This document shows positions 1 to 9,199 of a stretch of DNA of 64,000 bases, in pieces; the first letter of the stretch is position 1; the number at the start of each line of letters is the position of its first letter. The notes under the pieces are model-generated. The model had not been told where the DNA came from. It saw nothing but the letters and a program-made list of their open reading frames with translations, and ran no database searches. Location of the stretch: positions 1 through 64,000 of the forward strand of contig JAUIAV010000009.1 in NCBI GenBank assembly GCA_030425195.1, given 5' to 3'. Position numbers and translations under genes: made by a program. This DNA is from Gammaproteobacteria bacterium (GTDB lineage Bacteria; Pseudomonadota; Gammaproteobacteria; Pseudomonadales; Azotimanducaceae).

Positions 1-451
1 CCAGCCGGCGCCGGACCGCGGGCATCCGGGTCTGGCCACCGACGAGAACCACCCCGTGCAACAGGTCAGGGCTGATGCCGGCCTTTTTGGTGGTCTCCTC
101 GGCCAGGCCGATGGAGCGCTCGATGAGCTTGGCCACCGTCTCGTCCGGACGGATGGTGATGGGGTCGCGGATGATGCCGCTCTCGTGCTTCTTCACGGCC
201 CGGACTTCCCTGGCCTGAGCCTCGATGGACATGTTCTTGTGGACGATCCCGATGCCGCCTTCCTGAGCCAGCGCGATGGCCAGGCGCGCTTCCGTCACCG
301 TATCCATGGCCGAGGACATGACGGGGATGTTCAGGCGTATGTCTTTGGTCAGCCGGGTTTCGAGGGAAACCTCCGAGGGCAGAACGTTGGAATAGGCGGG
401 GAGAAGGAGAACGTCGTCGAAAGTGAGCGCGTCATCTGCGATACGCAACAT
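1..451 (-). CDS. guaB: IMP dehydrogenase N-terminus, frame continuing into Hsp70-like sequence (partial, chimeric)
   Basis: The minus-strand frame starts at an ATG (449-451) and is open to the window edge (150 codons). Residues 1-111 read as the start of IMP dehydrogenase (IMP to XMP, GMP synthesis): [34 protein letters not shown] and [15 protein letters not shown] are textbook GuaB. The CBS domain should begin near residue 95, but after VAKLIE the frame reads as the ATPase-domain end of an Hsp70, including [11 protein letters not shown]. The CBS pair and catalytic cysteine loop are therefore absent as far as can be seen. Its head-to-head position with xseA fits guaB. A chimeric join is the likeliest explanation, since a real fusion would destroy a central enzyme. 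Confidence 0.8.
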   Translation of the reverse strand, partial: MLRIADDALTFDDVLLLPAYSNVLPSEVSLETRLTKDIRLNIPVMSSAMDTVTEARLAIALAQEGGIGIVHKNMSIEAQAREVRAVKKHESGIIRDPITIRPDETVAKLIERSIGLAEETTKKAGISPDLLHGVVLVGGQTRMPAVRRRL

Positions 452-566
452 TTGGGACTCCGCAAAACCGGCATTCTACCGATCACCCCCCGCTTCTTGC
501 AAACCTTGGCGCTTCAGATCCTCCGCTGCGGTCAGATCCGGCGTCATCTCGGGTACACTGCTGCGC

Positions 567-1976
567 ATGTCAGCCCGCCCGCCCCGTTTCGAATCCAGCC
601 AGAGCGTGCTGAGCGTCAGCCAGCTGGCCCGTCGGGCAAGACTGCTCATCGAGGAGCACCTCGGCGAGGTGAGTGTGGAAGGCGAGCTGTCGAACTTCCG
701 GCGGCCCGGCTCCGGCCACTGGTATTTCACGCTGAAGGACCAGGGTGCGCAGATCCGCTGCGCCATGTTCGCCGGCCGCAACCGCCTGGTGAAGCTGAAC
801 GTGCAGGACGGCCTGCAGGTACGCCTCACCGGCCGGGTCAGCCTGTATGAGCCCCGCGGAGACTTTCAGCTCATCGTCGACCACCTCGAGCCGGCCGGCG
901 AAGGCGCGTTGCGGGCCGCCTTCGAGGCTCTGAAGGAGAAGCTCGCCGGTGAGGGTCTGTTCGACGAGGCGCGCAAGCGCCCGCTGCCCGAGCACCCGCG
1001 CCATCTGACGATCATCTCCAGCAGCTCGGGGGCCGCACTCAGAGACGTGCTGCATGTGATCGAACGCCGCTTCCCCGGGCTCGCCATCACCCTGATCCCG
1101 AGCGCGGTTCAGGGAGACGGCGCCGAACGTCAGCTGATCAGCGCCCTGGAACGGGCCGGCACGCTGAACACGGATCTGGTGCTGCTCACCCGCGGCGGCG
1201 GGTCTCTGGAGGATCTCTGGAGCTTCAACCTGGAGAGCGTGGCCAGGGCCGTCATCGCCTGTCCGCATCCGGTCGTCTCCGCCATCGGCCACCAGACCGA
1301 CTTCGCCATCACCGATTTCGTGGCCGACGTCCGGGCACCGACGCCGTCTGCTGCTGCGGAAATGATCACGCCGACCCGCGCCGACCTGCTGAGCGTCGTG
1401 GGCGGCCGCTTCGACCGCCTGAGCCGCGCTATCACCCACACACTGCGATTCCAGCGGCAGGCGCTCGGGGGCCTGGACGCCCGGCTGCTGGATCCGGCCA
1501 GCCGCATCGCACAGCGGATGATGCAGGTGGATGAGCTCGAAACACGGCTGGGGCGCGCGCTCGCCGCCGGGAACCGCCAACGCGCAGCCCGGACCGAATC
1601 CGCCGCCCGGGCGCTCGGCCTGCTGGCACCGGCCAGGCAGATCGCCGAACACGGCCGCCGTGTCGGCGGACTGGGCGATCGTCTGAAGGCACTCGTCGGC
1701 CGGTCCGTAACCGACCGCCGGAACGCCCTGGCCGCCGGTGCCCGGGCGCTCACCGCCGTGAGTCCCTTGAGTACCCTGAGCCGCGGCTATTCGGTGCTCG
1801 TTCATGCAGACGGCATACCGGGTGAAGCACCGGCACGCACCATCACGAGCATCTCCCAGGCCCGCTCGGGCGACCCCATTCGAGCCCTGCTCGCGGATGG
1901 CAGCCTGAATCTGACCGTGACGGATATCCTCGACGAACCCCCCCTCGGAAACCCGGTACTGGACGCGGATCAATGA
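567..1976 (+). CDS. xseA: Exodeoxyribonuclease VII large subunit
   Basis: Catalytic subunit of exonuclease VII, which degrades single-stranded DNA from both ends together with XseB. The N-terminal OB-fold shows VEGELSNFRRPGSGHWYFTL. The catalytic core carries LLTRGGGSLEDLW and then AIGHQTDFAITDFVAD, both family signatures. The C-terminal part is helical and ends with the usual LSRGYSVL segment. The ATG at 567 gives 469 residues, close to the 456 of E. coli; the frame is open further upstream, but that part matches nothing and overlaps the guaB promoter side. The stop overlaps the next start as ATGA, so it is probably coupled to the M23 peptidase gene. xseB is not in the window. Confidence 0.95.
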   Translation: MSARPPRFESSQSVLSVSQLARRARLLIEEHLGEVSVEGELSNFRRPGSGHWYFTLKDQGAQIRCAMFAGRNRLVKLNVQDGLQVRLTGRVSLYEPRGDFQLIVDHLEPAGEGALRAAFEALKEKLAGEGLFDEARKRPLPEHPRHLTIISSSSGAALRDVLHVIERRFPGLAITLIPSAVQGDGAERQLISALERAGTLNTDLVLLTRGGGSLEDLWSFNLESVARAVIACPHPVVSAIGHQTDFAITDFVADVRAPTPSAAAEMITPTRADLLSVVGGRFDRLSRAITHTLRFQRQALGGLDARLLDPASRIAQRMMQVDELETRLGRALAAGNRQRAARTESAARALGLLAPARQIAEHGRRVGGLGDRLKALVGRSVTDRRNALAAGARALTAVSPLSTLSRGYSVLVHADGIPGEAPARTITSISQARSGDPIRALLADGSLNLTVTDILDEPPLGNPVLDADQ

Positions 1977-2833
1977 GCAATACACGACCAACCCTTCCAG
2001 CCCGGCGGCGTCCGGGCGCATTCCTGGCAGGCACCCTGCTCCTGCTCGGAGCATTGTTCACGCCGGACGCGCTCGAGGCCGCCGAGAGCGTGCCCGGCGG
2101 TCTGTACCTGCACCCGCTGGCCGACGATGTGGTCGCCGTCCGCTACCGGGATCAGCCCGTGCTCGTCCACCGGCAGGTGGCCATCGTCGGCATTCACCTC
2201 AATGCCGAGCCAGGCACACACAAGCTTCAGCTCAGATACTCGGACGGCACGGCGGACTGGCGCTCCTTCACCGTGGCCCCGAAGCAGTACACGGAGCAAC
2301 GCCTGACCATCGAGAATCCACGGATGGTCAACCCGCTGGCCGAGGATCTGGCCCGGATCCGGGAGGAAAGCGCGCGCATGCGGGCCCAGTACGTTCGTTT
2401 CAGCGAACCGGTGGGATCACCGCAGCCTTTCGTCCAGCCGGTGGCCGGTCCGCTGTCCAGCTCCTTCGGACGCCGCCGGATTCTCAATGGCGAACCCCGT
2501 TCTCCGCACAGCGGTCTGGACATCGCCGCCGATACCGGCACACCGATTCTGGCCCCTGCTGCCGGTGTGGTGACCCTCACCGGCGATTTCTACTTCAACG
2601 GCAACACGGTATTCGTCGATCACGGTCATGGGCTCATCAGCATGATGTGCCACCTCAGCCGGATCGACGTCGCGGAGGGCCAGACGGTCGAGCGTGGAGA
2701 GCTGCTTGGACAGGTCGGCGCCACGGGGCGGGTCACCGGGCCGCATCTGCACTGGTCGGTCAGCATGAACGGCAACCGGGTGGACCCGGTGCAGGTGATG
2801 CAGCTGTTCAGCGACCAGCCCGCAGACCCCTGA
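1973..2833 (+). CDS. Exported M23-family metallopeptidase (LytM domain)
   Basis: Probable periplasmic peptidoglycan endopeptidase or LytM-type factor, 286 residues. An N-terminal signal segment (AFLAGTLLLLGALFTPDA) ends near residue 35. The C-terminal domain has the zinc and catalytic motifs of family M23: His179-x3-Asp183 (HSGLD), His227 (MCHLSR) and His258-Leu-His260 (GPHLHW). All ligands are present, so it looks catalytically competent. An N-terminal beta-rich domain (about 40-145) of the kind seen in other gammaproteobacterial M23 exporters precedes it. It overlaps xseA by four bases, as in related genomes where this peptidase follows xseA. The exact cell-wall substrate cannot be told from sequence. 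Confidence 0.9.
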   Translation: MSNTRPTLPARRRPGAFLAGTLLLLGALFTPDALEAAESVPGGLYLHPLADDVVAVRYRDQPVLVHRQVAIVGIHLNAEPGTHKLQLRYSDGTADWRSFTVAPKQYTEQRLTIENPRMVNPLAEDLARIREESARMRAQYVRFSEPVGSPQPFVQPVAGPLSSSFGRRRILNGEPRSPHSGLDIAADTGTPILAPAAGVVTLTGDFYFNGNTVFVDHGHGLISMMCHLSRIDVAEGQTVERGELLGQVGATGRVTGPHLHWSVSMNGNRVDPVQVMQLFSDQPADP

Positions 2834-2864
2834 GCCAGCGCGCTCCGGCATTCCGGACGCTGAT

Positions 2865-4274
2865 CTACTTCCGCCTGTGGCGGATCACGCGCTTACGGCG
2901 CTGCTGCTGGCGCCGGGTAAGCTCGTTTTTCCTGCCGGCATACGGGTTGTCCGAAGTTCTGAACTCGAGAACGACCGGTGTGCCGATCAGGTGCAGGGCC
3001 TCACGGAAGCCGTTCTCGAGATAGCGGATGTAGCTGGCCGTGAGCGCGGCCGTCTGATTGCCATGAATGGCGATCCGTGGCGGGTGTTCGCCCGCCTTGT
3101 GGGCGAACCTCAGCTTGATCTGCCGGCCGCGGACGGAGGGCGGCGCATGTGCGGTCACCAGATCGGTCAGCAGCCGGGTGAGACGGGTGGTACCCACGTC
3201 GAAGGCGCCTGCCTCGAAGATCTCCCTGGCGGAGTCGAGCAGACCGCCTACGCCGCTGCCATGCAGGGCGGAGATGTGCGTCACCGGAATCCAGGGCGCG
3301 AAGCCGAGCTTCCGATCCAGGTCGGTGTTCACCCGGGCCTTCGCGTCGCGACTCAGACCATCCCATTTGTTGACCGCGATCAGAACGCCGCAGCCGCTTT
3401 CAGAGGCCAGTCGCAGCAGCTGCAGATCCTGATCCACCAGGCCTTCGCTGCCGTCCATGACGAGGATGACCACGTGAGCGTCCTCCATCGCCTGCAGCGA
3501 TTTCACCACCGAGAACTTCTCGGCCACCCCTTCCACTCGGCCCTTGCGACGCACGCCCGCCGTGTCGATCAGGACATAGCTCTCGCCATCCCGTTCGAAG
3601 GGTATGGCGATGGCATCGCGCGTGGTCCCCGGCGCATCGAACACCACCTGCCGCTCTTCGCCCAGAAGACGGTTCGTGAGCGTGGACTTACCCACGTTCG
3701 GGCGGCCGATGATGGCGACCCGTATGCCGTCATCGTTCTCCTCGTCCGACGCATCGTCCGCCTCTCCCGGATCTGCTTCGAATCCCTGTTCCACCAGCCA
3801 GCTTCTGAGTTCGGACATCCCGCGACCATGAGCCGCGGAGACGAACACCGTGCCCTCGAAGCCCAGCGCGGCGAACTCGGCCAGCGCTTCCCCCTCGTTG
3901 GCACCGTCCATCTTGTTCACCACCAGAAGACAGGGTTTTCCCAGACGGCGGAGCCGGCCGGCGATTTCCTCGTCCGCTGAGGTCAGCCCGTCCCGCGCGT
4001 CCACCAGAAACAGGACGCCGTCCGCTTCCTCCAGGGCCTGTGCAGCCTGGGCTTCCAGCGCCGGGGTAATGCCGCCGGGATCCCCGAGCAGTCCGCCCGT
4101 GTCGATCAGGGTGAAGTCCAGGCCGTCTATCTCAGCCCGGCCGTACCGGCGGTCCCGGGTCAGACCGGGTACGTCGGCAACCAGCGCATCACGCCGGCGG
4201 GTGAGACGGTTGAACAGCGTCGACTTGCCCACGTTCGGGCGGCCCACCAGCGCCAGTGCCGGCTTGCTGCTCAT
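2865..4274 (-). CDS. der: Ribosome-associated GTPase Der (EngA)
   Basis: Essential GTPase for 50S subunit assembly. Two tandem G domains are visible, each with GRPNVGKST (residues 11-19 and about 188-196), a switch region (DTGG, DTAG) and an NKMD or NKWD specificity motif. An acidic linker (DDASDEENDD) joins them, and a KH-like domain with a basic tail (RRQQQRRKR) ends the protein. Its 469 residues are close to E. coli Der (490). It is the last gene of a compact minus-strand run, two bases after bamB, the same order as in many gammaproteobacteria. Confidence 0.97.
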   Translation of the reverse strand: MSSKPALALVGRPNVGKSTLFNRLTRRRDALVADVPGLTRDRRYGRAEIDGLDFTLIDTGGLLGDPGGITPALEAQAAQALEEADGVLFLVDARDGLTSADEEIAGRLRRLGKPCLLVVNKMDGANEGEALAEFAALGFEGTVFVSAAHGRGMSELRSWLVEQGFEADPGEADDASDEENDDGIRVAIIGRPNVGKSTLTNRLLGEERQVVFDAPGTTRDAIAIPFERDGESYVLIDTAGVRRKGRVEGVAEKFSVVKSLQAMEDAHVVILVMDGSEGLVDQDLQLLRLASESGCGVLIAVNKWDGLSRDAKARVNTDLDRKLGFAPWIPVTHISALHGSGVGGLLDSAREIFEAGAFDVGTTRLTRLLTDLVTAHAPPSVRGRQIKLRFAHKAGEHPPRIAIHGNQTAALTASYIRYLENGFREALHLIGTPVVLEFRTSDNPYAGRKNELTRRQQQRRKRVIRHRRK

Positions 4275-4276
4275 GG

Positions 4277-5512
4277 TCAGCGAACGGTGATTTCCAGCGC
4301 CTGGAGGCTACCGGAGTTTCCGAGGGCATAGAGGATGCCGTCGGCATAGGCCATGCGCGACCGAACACCTTTGCCATCCAGCTTCCGGCGTCCAAGCAGC
4401 CGTCCGTCGCTCTGGGCGAGAATGTGTATGTAGCCGTCCGAATCCGTCACCGCCAGATAATTGCTGAAGGCGACCGGGCTCGAAAGACCACGCCGCGCCA
4501 GCGCGCTCTGGCGCCAGGCTTCCTCGGCCGTCCGGCTGTCGATGGCGATGATCGAATCGTTCTCGTCCACCACGTAGATGTGGCCGTAGCCGGAGTCCAG
4601 ATCGAGAAAGCTGGACAGGGGAAGCTCCCAGAGCGGATTACCATCCTGACGACGGACACCGCGCAGATTGCCCTGATAGGAAACCGCGTACACCATGGGA
4701 CCTTCCACAAGAGGGGTCGAGTCCACGTCCACCATCCGGTCGAGCTCAGAGCGCCCTTCCGGCAGTGCCACCAGATGATCCCATACGGGCTCTCCGTTCT
4801 CCGCCTTGACGGCCACGACGGCGCCGCTGGCGAAACCCGCGTAGACGACCCCGCCGTCGTAAACGGGCGTGGCAGTGCCGCGCAGCGTGAGGATGGGCAC
4901 CTGGTTGTCGATTTCCCAGCGCACGTCCCCGGACGCGAGCTCCAGGGCCATCAGGCTGCCGTCGATGGTCTGAACGAAAACCTGCCCCTCGCCCGTGACC
5001 GCGGGACTGACCACTTCGCCGTCCACGCTCTGACGCCAGGCTTCACTGCCATCAACGGCAGCGAAGGCGATCAGCTCGCCATTGGTCGTGCCGATGAAGA
5101 CCTTGCCGCCGCCGGAGCCAACGCCGCCGCTGACGAAACTCGGGTCCGTACGGTCGAGCACATCCAGAGCGCCGAACAGGCCACCCGACTCAGCCGGGAG
5201 CTGCACGCGCCAGTTGCGCCGCCCCGTGAATCGATCGAAAGCCTCCAGCCGCCCGTAACCGTCGGCAGCGAAAACCTGATCGGCAATGATGGCAGGACGC
5301 ATGCGCAGGTACTTCTTGCCGAGTCCTTTGCCGACGCTCGCCTTCCAGCGGCGTTCCACCCGGATCTCGGGCTCGTACTTGGTGAGCTTGGCGGGCTTCA
5401 GATCTTCCGTGTCTTTCTTCTTGTCACCATCCACCCAGGGCAGCCAGGAGAACCAGCTGCAGCCGGAGAAGAGAAACAGACAGGCGCCCGCCAGAGCGAG
5501 ACTGCGCCTCAT
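4277..5512 (-). CDS. bamB: Outer membrane assembly lipoprotein BamB
   Basis: Beta-propeller lipoprotein of the BAM complex that inserts outer-membrane barrels. The 411-residue product starts with a lipoprotein signal (ALAGACLFLFSGC, lipobox cysteine near residue 18). Repeated PQQ/WD-like blades follow, such as VFIGTTNGELIAFAAVDGSEAW and VYAGFASGAVVAVKAENGEP. The start overlaps the yfgM stop as ATGA, indicating translational coupling. Its place between yfgM and der is the conserved one. bamD is also in this window (58075), in a separate locus as expected. Confidence 0.95.
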   Translation of the reverse strand: MRRSLALAGACLFLFSGCSWFSWLPWVDGDKKKDTEDLKPAKLTKYEPEIRVERRWKASVGKGLGKKYLRMRPAIIADQVFAADGYGRLEAFDRFTGRRNWRVQLPAESGGLFGALDVLDRTDPSFVSGGVGSGGGKVFIGTTNGELIAFAAVDGSEAWRQSVDGEVVSPAVTGEGQVFVQTIDGSLMALELASGDVRWEIDNQVPILTLRGTATPVYDGGVVYAGFASGAVVAVKAENGEPVWDHLVALPEGRSELDRMVDVDSTPLVEGPMVYAVSYQGNLRGVRRQDGNPLWELPLSSFLDLDSGYGHIYVVDENDSIIAIDSRTAEEAWRQSALARRGLSSPVAFSNYLAVTDSDGYIHILAQSDGRLLGRRKLDGKGVRSRMAYADGILYALGNSGSLQALEITVR

Positions 5513-6129
5513 CCGGCGTCAGCCGTGTCTGCCACCTTCAGCCGCAGAAGCGGCCGGCCGGCCTCGTCCTCCGCCTCCGCAAGCGCTGCGCTGTAGGCTT
5601 CATGCGCCAGCGCCCGTTCGCCCCTGGCCATGTGGATGTCCCCCTTGAGCTCCTGAACCTGAGATCGCAGCCCCAGGCTCCGAACGCCACCCAGCGTGCC
5701 GAGCGCGGCTTCGGACTGATCCAGCTCCTGCTGAAGCCGGGCGATCCGGATCCGGATCACATCGGCCAGCGTTTCCTCATCCACCAGCGGCAGTGCCTCG
5801 TTCAGAATTCCGAGTGCGGCCTCCGGATTTTCTGCGTCCGCTTCGGCCTTGGCGTTTCTGAGCAGCACGAAGACCCGGTATACGGAATCCGGATACTCGG
5901 CGGCCAGGGTGGCTTCAATGGTCTCGCGCTCCGCCCCTTCCGCTTCCAGATAGTCCACGTAGAGATCGGACGTGGCGGCGATGGTTTCCGACCGCTCCGT
6001 GCCGTACCAGTTCCAGCCGATGACGCCTGCCACGGCAACGACGACGGCGCCCACCATCGCCAGGCCGTTGTCTTCCCACCATTTTCTCAGCTTGTCGAGC
6101 TGCTCTTCATCGGTCAGATAGTCTGACAC
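5509..6129 (-). CDS. yfgM: YfgM-like ancillary SecYEG translocon subunit
   Basis: Inner-membrane protein of the YfgM family, which associates with SecYEG and periplasmic chaperones. A short cytosolic N-terminus (DEEQLDKLRKWWEDNG) is followed by one membrane segment (about 22-44, LAMVGAVVVAVAGVIGWNWY) and a periplasmic TPR-like region. Its 206 residues match the family length. It lies 12 bases after hisS and overlaps bamB by four bases, the standard order. Confidence 0.92.
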   Translation of the reverse strand: MSDYLTDEEQLDKLRKWWEDNGLAMVGAVVVAVAGVIGWNWYGTERSETIAATSDLYVDYLEAEGAERETIEATLAAEYPDSVYRVFVLLRNAKAEADAENPEAALGILNEALPLVDEETLADVIRIRIARLQQELDQSEAALGTLGGVRSLGLRSQVQELKGDIHMARGERALAHEAYSAALAEAEDEAGRPLLRLKVADTADAG

Positions 6130-6141
6130 CCGTACCTCCTG

Positions 6142-7410
6142 TCAGTGTGCGTTTTCGGCTGATGGACGCAGCCGCCCGGCGGCTTCGTCGATGGGGAGCG
6201 TTGCCTGCTCTCCGGTTTTCAGCTGCTTGAGGGTTATGGCTCCGGCCGCTGCTTCGTCCGCGCCGATGATGGCGGCCCACGACGCACCGCACTGGTCCGC
6301 TTTCCTGAGCTGGTTCTTGAGCTTGCCGCCGCCCGCGTGGACGCGAATTCTGAGTTCTGGCACCGACAGGCGCAAGCGATCGGCCGCCTTCAGCGCGTAG
6401 ACCTGCTCGGCCGGTGACATGACTGCAACATAGACGTCGGCGGCCGGCCGTGTGGGCAGATTCCGCTGCTCGTACAGCAGCAGCACCCTTTCGAGACCGA
6501 GCGCGAAACCCGCACCCGGTGTCGGTCTGCCGCCCAGCTGCTCCACCAGTCCATCGTATCGGCCGCCACCGCAGATGGTTCCCTGAGCACCGAGTTCCGA
6601 GGTGATCCACTCGAACACCGTGAGGTTGTAGTAATCCAGCCCCCGGACGAGCTGAGGATTCACCTCGTAATCGATGCCCAGTGTTTCGAGCATGCCGCAG
6701 AGCCCTTCGAAGTGCGTGCTCCCCTGCGCATCCATGAAATCGCCGAGTACGGGGGCCCCGGAGAGCAGCTCGCGGGTTCTCTCCACCTTGGAATCCAGAA
6801 TTCTGAGGGGATTCGTTACGAGCCGGCGCTGACTGTCCTCGTCCAGCTCGGATTCATACCGGGACAGATAGGCGACCAGCGCCTCCCGGTAGCTGGCCCG
6901 GCTTTCAGAGGAACCGAGCGTGTTGATTTCCAGCCGGACGCTGGATTCGATTCCCAGGGCACCCCAGAACGCGGCCGTCATCGCCAGGAGCTCCGCGTCC
7001 ACATCCGGGCCGGCCATGCCGAACGCCTCGGCACCCATCTGATAGAACTGCCGATAGCGTCCCTTCTGAGGACGCTCGTAGCGGAACATGGGGCCGCGGT
7101 AGAACACACGCTGCGTCTGGTTGAACAGCAGCCCGTGCTGCTGCAGCACGCGTACGCAGCCGGCGGTGCCTTCCGGCCGCAGGGTCAGGCTGTCTCCATC
7201 CCGGTCCGCCAGCGAGTACATTTCCTTCTCGACGATGTCCGTCGCCTCGCCGACGCCGCGGCTGAAAAGCTCCGTGAATTCCAGCAGCGGCAGATGAACC
7301 TCTTCATAAGCATAGGCGTGAAGGACGGATTCCAGAATGTGCTCCACCGTCCGCCAGCGCCGCCCTTCTTCCGGCAGTACGTCGCGCATTCCCCGGATGG
7401 CCTGCACCAT
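6142..7410 (-). CDS. hisS: Histidyl-tRNA synthetase
   Basis: Class II aminoacyl-tRNA synthetase charging tRNA-His, 422 residues (E. coli 424). Motif 2 reads RVFYRGPMFRYERPQKGRYR. The histidine-specific signatures LVRGLDYYN and CGGGRYDGLVEQLGG are present, followed by motif 3 (GFALGLERVL) and a C-terminal anticodon-binding domain. The start touches the rodZ stop by one base. In most relatives ispG lies between rodZ and hisS; here it is absent from that slot. Confidence 0.97.
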   Translation of the reverse strand: MVQAIRGMRDVLPEEGRRWRTVEHILESVLHAYAYEEVHLPLLEFTELFSRGVGEATDIVEKEMYSLADRDGDSLTLRPEGTAGCVRVLQQHGLLFNQTQRVFYRGPMFRYERPQKGRYRQFYQMGAEAFGMAGPDVDAELLAMTAAFWGALGIESSVRLEINTLGSSESRASYREALVAYLSRYESELDEDSQRRLVTNPLRILDSKVERTRELLSGAPVLGDFMDAQGSTHFEGLCGMLETLGIDYEVNPQLVRGLDYYNLTVFEWITSELGAQGTICGGGRYDGLVEQLGGRPTPGAGFALGLERVLLLYEQRNLPTRPAADVYVAVMSPAEQVYALKAADRLRLSVPELRIRVHAGGGKLKNQLRKADQCGASWAAIIGADEAAAGAITLKQLKTGEQATLPIDEAAGRLRPSAENAH

Positions 7411-8414
7411 TACCGCTCCCCCAGCACGAGATTCGCTACGTTGTTGCGGGAATAGCGCTCGAGCGGCACCGGCTCGTCGTTGAAGCGCAGGCTCACGCCG
7501 GGTGCGTAGCCGAGCAGAACCCGGAACGGCGCCCGGCCGGTGAGCACGAGCGTCCGGCCTGCCCGGTTCAGATCGCTGTACAGGTTCTCACCGTCCAGGG
7601 ACTTCACTTCCACCCAGCAGTCCTCGCTGAACTCGAAGATCGCCACATCGTCGCCGAACTCGGTGATACGCCGCTCCTGACGGCCGGGCACCGCAGTCCG
7701 GACGACGGCCGGTTCCGCCGTCTCCACCGGAACCGTTTCCACAGGAGCCGTTTCCGGCTCTATCCGCACCGGCATCTGCTCCACCCGCTCGGGGGCGGCG
7801 ACCGGCTCAGACACCGTTTCCGGGGCAGAGAGGACGGGGGTTTCCCGTGCTTCGGTTTCCACCGCCTCGGAAGCCTGAACCACGTCCGCTTCGGTTTCCT
7901 CCGGTTCCGTGATGGCCTCCGATTCTGCAGCTTCCGCGATACCTTCCCCGGCCGCGGCCGGGTCAGGCCGGGTTGCCGGCGGCAGGTTGCGGGTTTCCGC
8001 CGGATCCACCACCGGGGCGGACGTCGGCACCGCCTCGTCATCATCCGCGAACCACCAGACGAGGAAGAGGACGATGAGGATCACCGCTGCGCCGGCACCC
8101 AGCAGCATGGGCAGAGAAGGACGGGCCGGTATCGAAACGCTCGGCAGTTCTCCGGTCACCGCGTCCATCTCCTCAGTGACCTCCGGATACCGGGCAAGCA
8201 GCGGCTCCGGTGGAACCTCGAGAAGCCGGGCGTAGGAACGCAGGTAGCCGCGTGTGAAGACGGACGGGGGCAGCCGATCGTAGTCGTCGGTCTCCAGCGC
8301 CTCGATCACGTGGGTGGGCAGATTCATCGCATCCGCCACCTCCCGGATGTTCACGCCCATGGACTCACGGGCGGTGCGCAGCTCGGAACCGGGGCCCTCG
8401 GAGGTTTCCGCCAC
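7410..8414 (-). CDS. rodZ: Cytoskeleton protein RodZ
   Basis: Membrane-anchored partner of MreB in rod-shape control, 334 residues. A cytosolic helix-turn-helix domain (residues about 10-75; SMGVNIREVADAMNLPTHVI, then RGYLRSYARLLEVP) is followed by one transmembrane segment (SLPMLLGAGAAVILIVLFLV, about 112-132). A long Glu/Thr/Pro-rich periplasmic linker follows, then the C-terminal DUF4115 domain (FEFSEDCWVEVKSLDG, LLGYAPGVSLRFN). It lies between pilW and hisS on the minus strand, as in Pseudomonas apart from the missing ispG. Confidence 0.93.
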   Translation of the reverse strand: MAETSEGPGSELRTARESMGVNIREVADAMNLPTHVIEALETDDYDRLPPSVFTRGYLRSYARLLEVPPEPLLARYPEVTEEMDAVTGELPSVSIPARPSLPMLLGAGAAVILIVLFLVWWFADDDEAVPTSAPVVDPAETRNLPPATRPDPAAAGEGIAEAAESEAITEPEETEADVVQASEAVETEARETPVLSAPETVSEPVAAPERVEQMPVRIEPETAPVETVPVETAEPAVVRTAVPGRQERRITEFGDDVAIFEFSEDCWVEVKSLDGENLYSDLNRAGRTLVLTGRAPFRVLLGYAPGVSLRFNDEPVPLERYSRNNVANLVLGER

Positions 8415-8431
8415 CGGTCAGGCTCCCGGCT

Positions 8432-9199
8432 TCAGCGGGGAACGATACATTCGCTGGCCTCCGGCGAATCCGGAAACAGGTTGTTCAGCGCCAGGGCATA
8501 GCTGGCCATCCGGTCCGAGTCGCCCTGCCGCTGGGAGATCTTCATGCCGAGGCAAAGGGATCGGGCACTCTGCGGTGCCAGAGACCGGAAAGCGTCATAG
8601 TAGCCGGCCGCCCGCTCGATCTGACCGTCCTCGTATGCGAGCGAAGCCAGCTCCAGATTCGACTGCGGCTGCGAAAAACTCAGCTGCAGGGCGCGGCCGA
8701 AGGATTCACGGGCCGCGTCCCGGTCGTTCACCTTGAGCTCAGCCAGACCCAGATTCTCGTAGGCCTGGCTGCGTGCCCGGTAGTCCGTATCCTGAACCAG
8801 CAAGCGCAGATAGCGGACGGCTTCATCGTAGCGCCCACGGGAATAGAGGAACGAACCGTAGTTGTTCAGCGCCATGGAGTCCCTCGGGCTGATCGAGAGC
8901 GCCGTCTTGAAGTGTTTCTCAGCCACGCCCCAGTCCCGCTCCGCCGCGTTCAGCACGCCGAGCAGCACATATGCCTCCACCGAGCGGGCGTCGATCTCGA
9001 GCGCCTTGTTCAGTGAGGTACGGGCCCGATCCATGTTGCCCTGCTCCAGATAGCCGCGAGCCAGATCCAGCTGGGCCTGCACCCGGCTCTCAGGCGGTGC
9101 GGGATCCGGCAGACCGCCGGTGCTTTCCGTCACACAACCACTGATACAGACCACTGCGAGGATTCCGGTCAGAAGCCTCGATCGCCAGCTACCGTTCAT
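8432..9199 (-). CDS. pilW: Type IV pilus biogenesis/stability lipoprotein PilW (PilF)
   Basis: TPR lipoprotein acting as pilotin for the PilQ secretin in type IV pilus assembly. The 255-residue product has a lipoprotein signal (LLTGILAVVCISGC) and about six tetratricopeptide repeats (for example AYVLLGVLNAAERDWGVAEK and ALNNYGSFLYSRGRYDEAVR). Its start overlaps the rlmN stop by four bases, the usual arrangement. With pilS, pilR, a FimT-like pseudopilin and pilY1 also in this window, the organism very likely makes type IV pili. The Pseudomonas literature calls the same protein PilF. Confidence 0.92.
   Translation of the reverse strand: MNGSWRSRLLTGILAVVCISGCVTESTGGLPDPAPPESRVQAQLDLARGYLEQGNMDRARTSLNKALEIDARSVEAYVLLGVLNAAERDWGVAEKHFKTALSISPRDSMALNNYGSFLYSRGRYDEAVRYLRLLVQDTDYRARSQAYENLGLAELKVNDRDAARESFGRALQLSFSQPQSNLELASLAYEDGQIERAAGYYDAFRSLAPQSARSLCLGMKISQRQGDSDRMASYALALNNLFPDSPEASECIVPR

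Noticed and set aside
423-566. Upstream 48-codon extension of xseA
   Set aside because: It overlaps the guaB start on the other strand and matches nothing at the XseA N-terminus.
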